Source: Roseomonas mucosa (GTDB lineage Bacteria; Pseudomonadota; Alphaproteobacteria; Acetobacterales; Acetobacteraceae). From it: DNA of 64,000 bases. The notes beneath the pieces were generated by a model. The model searched no databases. It saw only the letters and a list, made by a program, of their open reading frames with translations, and was not told the origin of the DNA. The position numbers and the translations under genes were made by a program. The stretch spans positions 1 through 64,000 of the forward strand of contig CAMDWG010000017.1 in assembly GCA_945878375.1 (NCBI GenBank), read 5' to 3'. Below are positions 60,051-64,000 of this stretch, one piece after another (position 1 is the first letter of the stretch; every line of letters begins with the position of its first letter).

Positions 60051-61643
60051 ATGCATCAAGATTGCCGTCGCTTCATGTTGGCCGGTGCCGCATTGGCGCT
60101 CATGGCCGGCACCGCGGGCGCGCAGACGCTCACCATGGGTGTCATCGCGGGGCCCGAGAGCATCGACCCGCACTTCACCGCCACGGGCACGCATTCGGAA
60201 TCGCTCAAGCACGTCTTCGACACGCTGACGCATTCCGGCGACCGGCTGCAGGTGGAGCCGGGCCTCGCCGAATCCTGGCGCACCGTGAACCCCACGACGT
60301 GGGAGTTCCGCCTGCGCCGCGGCGTGAAGTTCCATGACGGATCGGACATGACGGCGGAAGACGTCGCGGCCTCCATCCGCCGCATGCAGACGCTGTCGGG
60401 CCCGAACCCGACTCGCATCTATGTCCGCCGCGTGCAGGAAGTGCGGATCGTGGACCCCCACACCATCCAGATCGTCACCGACGGCCCGGCGCCGACGCTG
60501 CCGAATGATTTCATCCGGCTTTTCGTCACCTCCGCCCGCGCCACCGCGGGTCTGACGCCGGAGAACTCCAACGAGGCCTTCAATTCCGGCCGCGCCGCGA
60601 TCGGCACCGGCCCCTACCGCTTCGGGTCCTGGACGCCGCGCGAGCAGTTCACGGTGGAGCGCTTCGACGCCCATTGGAACGGCCGCCCCGCCTGGGCGCG
60701 GCATGTGCGGCGCGAGATCGCCAACCCCGCCGCGCGCGTCGCGCAGCTGCGCACCGGCCAGGTGGACATGATCGTCCGCGTCCCCGCCGCCGATGTCGCG
60801 ACGCTGGAACGCGATCGCACACTCTCCGTCACGAAGGCGGAGACCGTCTATGTCTTCAATCTCGCGCTCGACCAGCGCGAGAGTACGCCGCAGGTGACGG
60901 CGCGCGACGGCTCGCGCCTCGCCGCCAATCCCTATCGCGATGCCCGCGTGCGGGAGGCGATCGATCTTGCGATCGACCGGCGTGCGCTGGCGGAAGTGGC
61001 GATGGAGGGCCTCGGCACGCCGGTCAGCCAGATGGTCACGCCCGGCATCTTCGGCTTCAATCCGGCGCTGACGATTCCGACGCCGAATGTGCAGCGTGCC
61101 CGCCAGCTTCTGGGCGAGGCCGGCTACCCGAACGGCTTCCGCATGGTGCTGAACTTCACCAACAACCGCCTGCCCGGCGATGCCGGCGTCGGCGCGGCGA
61201 TGACGCAGATGCTGGCGCGCATCGGGCTCGAGGTGCAGGCCGCGGGCCAGCCGGCAGCGGTGATCTTCCCTGCCCGGGCGCGCGGCGAACTCTCCAACAT
61301 CATGGCGGGCTGGGGCACGCTGACGGGCGAGGCGAACTACTACTACGCGGCCAATTCGCACTCGAACAACGCGCAGCTGCGGCTCGGCGCGTTCAACTGG
61401 AACGGCTATGCCAACCCCGAGGTGGACCGGCTGATCCGGGCTGCGAATGTCGAGCTCGACGAACGCCGCCGCGAACAGCTGCTGCAGGAGATTGGCGCGA
61501 AGGTCACGGCCGACCGCGTGGTGATCCCGCTGGCCGCCGTGGGCTCCGCCTGGGCAATGCGGCGCGACCGCGTGACGCTGCGCGTCGGGCGGAGCGACGA
61601 GGAAACCTACGCCTGGGACGTGACGCCGGTCTCAGGCCGCTAA
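60051..61643 (+). CDS. Periplasmic solute-binding protein, family 5 (Dpp/Opp type)
   Basis: A 530-residue binding protein. Signal peptide RRFMLAGAALALMAGTAGAQ, cleaved near residue 25. The mature start TLTMGVIAGPESIDPHFTAT and WEFRLRRGVKFHDGSDMTAE near 83-102 are family-5 patterns; GTGPYRFGSWTPREQFTV near 185-202 completes the lobe hinge. It is divergent from its permeases and ATPases, an arrangement different from the other two Dpp-type systems here. Followed by a strong stem-loop and then the creatininase gene. Confidence 0.9.
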   Translation: MHQDCRRFMLAGAALALMAGTAGAQTLTMGVIAGPESIDPHFTATGTHSESLKHVFDTLTHSGDRLQVEPGLAESWRTVNPTTWEFRLRRGVKFHDGSDMTAEDVAASIRRMQTLSGPNPTRIYVRRVQEVRIVDPHTIQIVTDGPAPTLPNDFIRLFVTSARATAGLTPENSNEAFNSGRAAIGTGPYRFGSWTPREQFTVERFDAHWNGRPAWARHVRREIANPAARVAQLRTGQVDMIVRVPAADVATLERDRTLSVTKAETVYVFNLALDQRESTPQVTARDGSRLAANPYRDARVREAIDLAIDRRALAEVAMEGLGTPVSQMVTPGIFGFNPALTIPTPNVQRARQLLGEAGYPNGFRMVLNFTNNRLPGDAGVGAAMTQMLARIGLEVQAAGQPAAVIFPARARGELSNIMAGWGTLTGEANYYYAANSHSNNAQLRLGAFNWNGYANPEVDRLIRAANVELDERRREQLLQEIGAKVTADRVVIPLAAVGSAWAMRRDRVTLRVGRSDEETYAWDVTPVSGR

Positions 61644-61660
61644 CCAAGGGCGGGAACTGA

Positions 61661-61686
61661 GCCGGGGGGCACAAAAGCCCCCCGGC
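61661..61686 (+). terminator. Perfect 10-bp hairpin between binding-protein and creatininase genes
   Basis: GCCGGGGGGC, loop ACAAAA, GCCCCCCGGC: a perfect, very stable stem 15 bases after the binding-protein stop and 16 bases before the next ATG. No T-run follows. Hairpins placed after periplasmic binding-protein genes commonly act as partial terminators and 3'-end protectors, letting the binding protein be made in excess over downstream enzymes. Confidence 0.65.
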
Positions 61687-61702
61687 CCCCGCGGAGGACA
61701 CA

Positions 61703-62404
61703 ATGCGCATTTCCGAGATGAACTGGATGCAGGTGGAGGAGTATCTCCGCCACGATGATCGCTGCATCCTGCCCTTCGGCAGCACGGAACAGCACGCGCA
61801 ACTCTCACTCTGCGTCGATGCGATCCTGGCAGAGCGCGTGGCGGTGGAGGCGGCCGAGCCGCTCGGCGTGCCGGTCTATCCGGCGATGCCCTTCGGCCTC
61901 GCGCCCTACTTCGCCAAATTTCCCGGCAGCATCAGCCTGCGCGTGGAGACGCTGCTGGCTGTCGCGCGCGACCTGATCGAGAGCGTGGCACGCGCGGGCT
62001 TCCGCCGCATCCTCATCGTCAATGGGCATGGCGGCAACGCGCCGGTCGGCGCGCTGGCGCTGCAGATGATGACGGAGAAGCCTAACCTCTCGATCAAGTT
62101 CCACAACTGGTACAACCAGCCCCGCACCTGGGACGCGGCGATGGCCATCTCCCGCGGTGGCAGCCACGGCAATTGGATGGAGAATTTCCCCTGGACGCGG
62201 CTGGCCAATGCGCCCTCGCCCGCCGGGTCGAAGCCTGCGGTGGACATGGCGCTGATGAAGGCCTCCCCGCCCGCCGCGGTGCGCGCGATGCTGGGTGATG
62301 GCTCATTCGGCGATGCCTGGCGCAAGCCGGATGAGGACATGCTGCGGCTGTGGGAGACCGGCGTGGCGGAAACGCGCGCTGCGCTCGAAGGGCCCTGGGC
62401 ATGA
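61703..62404 (+). CDS. Creatininase-family amidohydrolase (variant motif)
   Basis: A 233-residue creatininase-family protein. Metal-site elements: E and H in GSTEQHAQL (about residues 26-34), D in SLCVDAILAE, H in VNGHGGNAP, and a late acidic residue in SHGNWMENFPWTR. The first motif reads EQHA where EQHG is nearly universal, so the loop next to the metal differs from the 5919-6668 protein. ATG 61703 has GCGGAGGA upstream. The stop overlaps the next start by 4 bases (ATGA). Likely cleaves a cyclic or formyl amide brought in by the divergent importer. A metal-dependent activity is plausible but not certain. Confidence 0.8.
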   Translation: MRISEMNWMQVEEYLRHDDRCILPFGSTEQHAQLSLCVDAILAERVAVEAAEPLGVPVYPAMPFGLAPYFAKFPGSISLRVETLLAVARDLIESVARAGFRRILIVNGHGGNAPVGALALQMMTEKPNLSIKFHNWYNQPRTWDAAMAISRGGSHGNWMENFPWTRLANAPSPAGSKPAVDMALMKASPPAAVRAMLGDGSFGDAWRKPDEDMLRLWETGVAETRAALEGPWA

Positions 62405-63420
62405 GCGATCCCATCCTGATCTGGGGCGCGGGCGCCATCGGCGGCACGCTTGGCGCCTGGTGGGCGCGGGCGGGCCACGACGTTCTGCTGGTGGATACGG
62501 CGGCCGAGCATGTCGAGGCCTGCCGCACAACGGGTCTCGAGATCTTCGGGCCGGTAGGTGAATTCACGCAGCGCGTCCCGGCTGTCACACCGGCGGAGCT
62601 GACAGGGACCTATTCGCGCATCGTGCTGGCGGTGAAGGCGCAGGCGACGAAGGCCGCCCTCCCGATGCTGGCGCCGCACCTCGCGCCCGATGGCTTCGTC
62701 TTCTCCGCCCAGAACGGTCTCAACGAGATCGAGATCGCCGCCGCGGTGGGTGCGGAGCGCACGATGGGATGCTTCGTGAATTTCAGCGCGGACTGGCACG
62801 GCCCGGGGCGCATTCTCTATGGCAGCCGCGGCTCCATGGTGGTGGGCGAGATCGACGGCGCCATCCGCGACCGCACCCGCGCGATGTTCGCGCTCTGCCA
62901 GGAATTCGAACCGGATGCGATCCTGACCGACGACATCTGGGGCTATCTGTGGGGCAAGATCGGCTATGGCGCGATGCTGTTCGCCACCGCGCTGAACCAT
63001 GATTCGATGACGCAGAACTTCGCCGACCCCGCGAAGATGCCGGCCTGGCTGGCGCTGGGGCGGGAAGTGGTGGCGGTGGCGCTGGCCAAGGGCATCACGC
63101 CGCGCGGCTTCGGCGGCTATGCGCCGATGGCCTTCGCGCCGGGCCGGCCGGATGCGGACGCCATCGCCGTCATCCACTGGCTGCGGGAGTTCACGTCGCA
63201 AAGCGCCAAGACCCATTCCGGAATCTGGCGCGACCTGGCGGTGCGGAAGCGCAAGACGGAATCGGGCGCGCAACTCGGCATCGTGCCCGCGCTCGCGGCG
63301 GAACGCGGCATCCCGACGCCGGCCTTGAGCGCGGTGGGCCGGCTGATCGCCGACATCGAGGAAGGCCGGCGCGAGCAATCGCCCGAGACCTTCGCCGCGC
63401 TGCTGGACGCGATCGCATGA
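62401..63420 (+). CDS. Ketopantoate reductase (ApbA/PanE)-like oxidoreductase
   Basis: A 339-residue member of the 2-dehydropantoate 2-reductase family. GAGAIGGTLGAWWA starts at residue 9, the NADP-binding fold; the N-terminal domain runs to ~175, with SAQNGLNEIEI near 106-116. The C-terminal helical domain contains GYLWGKIGYGAMLFATAL with the catalytic lysine expected in GKIG. Coupled to the upstream creatininase and downstream peptidase by 4-base overlaps. In catabolic operons such proteins reduce or oxidise hydroxy/oxo acids other than pantoate, so I would not name it panE. Length is somewhat above the 300 average. Confidence 0.82.
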   Translation: MSDPILIWGAGAIGGTLGAWWARAGHDVLLVDTAAEHVEACRTTGLEIFGPVGEFTQRVPAVTPAELTGTYSRIVLAVKAQATKAALPMLAPHLAPDGFVFSAQNGLNEIEIAAAVGAERTMGCFVNFSADWHGPGRILYGSRGSMVVGEIDGAIRDRTRAMFALCQEFEPDAILTDDIWGYLWGKIGYGAMLFATALNHDSMTQNFADPAKMPAWLALGREVVAVALAKGITPRGFGGYAPMAFAPGRPDADAIAVIHWLREFTSQSAKTHSGIWRDLAVRKRKTESGAQLGIVPALAAERGIPTPALSAVGRLIADIEEGRREQSPETFAALLDAIA

Positions 63421-64000
63421 TTGACCCGGTTCTCGACCGGCTGCTGGCCGATCGCGCCGGCTTTGTCGGGCGGCTGGCGGAACTGGTCGCCTGCCCCTCG
63501 GTCTCGACCGACCCGGCCTATGCGGAGGGCATGGCGGCAGCGCGGCGCTGGCTGCTGGCGCGGCTGGCGGCGCTCGGCTTCCAGGATGCGCGGGAGATCG
63601 CGGCCGGCGGCCACCCCGCCGTCACCGCGCGGTGGCACGGCGCGGGGCCGGACGCGCCGACGCTGCTGGTCTATGGCCATTACGACGTGCAGCCGCCCGA
63701 TCCCTTGGCCGAGTGGGCCTCGCCGCCCTTCGTGCTGACGTCGCGCAACGGCCGCCTGCACGGGCGCGGCGTGTCGGACGACAAGGGGCCGTTCCTGCTG
63801 GCGGTCGAGACGCTCGGCGCCTTCCTCGCGACCGAGGGCCACCTGCCCGTCAATGTCACGCTGCTGCTGGAAGGCGAGGAGGAATGCGGGTCGGCGACGC
63901 TTGGCGCCATCCTCACGCAGCATGCCGATACGCTGCGGGCCGATGCGGTGCTGTCCGCCGATGGCGCGCGGTGGCGCGCGGATCTGCCGACGATCACCAT
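63417..64000 (+). CDS. M20-family metallopeptidase/dipeptidase (5' part, runs off the window)
   Basis: Starts at ATG 63417, overlapping the previous stop (ATGA), and stays open to the last base; about 194 residues are seen. M20 features: H88 and D90 in YGHYDVQPPDPLAEWASPPF, the bridging D121 in GRGVSDDKGP, and E154/E155 in LLEGEEECGS (catalytic base and metal ligand). The family hydrolyses peptides and N-acyl or N-carbamoyl amino acids with two zinc ions. As the last visible gene of the binding protein-creatininase-reductase set, it could free an amino acid after ring opening. The C-terminal catalytic-domain half and the lid domain are outside the window. Confidence 0.88.
   Translation, partial: MIDPVLDRLLADRAGFVGRLAELVACPSVSTDPAYAEGMAAARRWLLARLAALGFQDAREIAAGGHPAVTARWHGAGPDAPTLLVYGHYDVQPPDPLAEWASPPFVLTSRNGRLHGRGVSDDKGPFLLAVETLGAFLATEGHLPVNVTLLLEGEEECGSATLGAILTQHADTLRADAVLSADGARWRADLPTIT

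Overview
The window is very GC-rich DNA with short intergenic gaps, ATGA/GTGA overlaps between neighbouring genes and frequent GTG and TTG starts. It carries many periplasmic binding proteins of the TctC (Bug) type and many importers. This looks like an alphaproteobacterium, most likely an Acetobacteraceae/Roseomonas-like soil or water organism; that assignment is an inference from gene content and style only. No rRNA, tRNA or CRISPR was seen.

Almost the whole window is catabolic. Each block pairs an importer or binding protein with enzymes for cyclic amides, hydantoins, imides or related C-N compounds. Layout: (1) 1-572, relics of phage ParB/DNA-methyltransferase genes. (2) 687-10024, + strand operon: GntR regulator, enolase-superfamily enzyme, two oligopeptide-type ATPases, epimerase, RidA, creatininase family, binding protein and two permeases. 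(3) 10025-10423, a gap with an orphan operator; then a divergent pair, an epimerase (-) and the + operon 11515-20165: hyuA, hyuB, a complete spermidine/putrescine-type importer and a TIM-barrel isomerase. (4) 20209-22388, a truncated tctC abutting prophage debris (DUF3489 protein, small terminase, broken large terminase). (5) 35087-22423, a nine-gene - strand operon: fused HyuA-HyuB, complete Dpp-type importer, AroM-like protein, DUF917 protein and a short HyuA. (6) 35163-36359, a graveyard of phage, kinase and transposase fragments. (7) tctC and a LysR gene (-), divergent from hyuB-hyuA-aminotransferase-tctC-ThDP enzyme (38352-45668). (8) 55357-45675, a ten-gene - strand block: SDR, NodB-type deacetylase, tctC, taurine/sulfonate-type importer, isochorismatase-like hydrolase, acyl-CoA dehydrogenase, amidohydrolase-like protein and acyl-CoA ligase, divergent from an IclR regulator whose start codon lies inside a palindrome. 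(9) 56181-64000, a third Dpp-type importer whose binding-protein gene diverges and leads into creatininase, ketopantoate-reductase-like and M20 peptidase genes.

The repeated plan is import, then ring opening or amide hydrolysis, then redox, transamination or CoA steps. The window holds four HyuA modules, three HyuB modules, two creatininase-family proteins, five ABC importers and four TctC proteins (one broken) with no TctA/TctB partner. The best candidate for an undescribed system is the nine-gene operon 22423-35087: its AroM-like protein has two cysteines placed as in Asp/Glu/hydantoin racemases, and it pairs DUF917 and a short HyuA with a fused HyuAB. I infer a (thio)hydantoin or lactam utilisation pathway; the substrate cannot be read from sequence.
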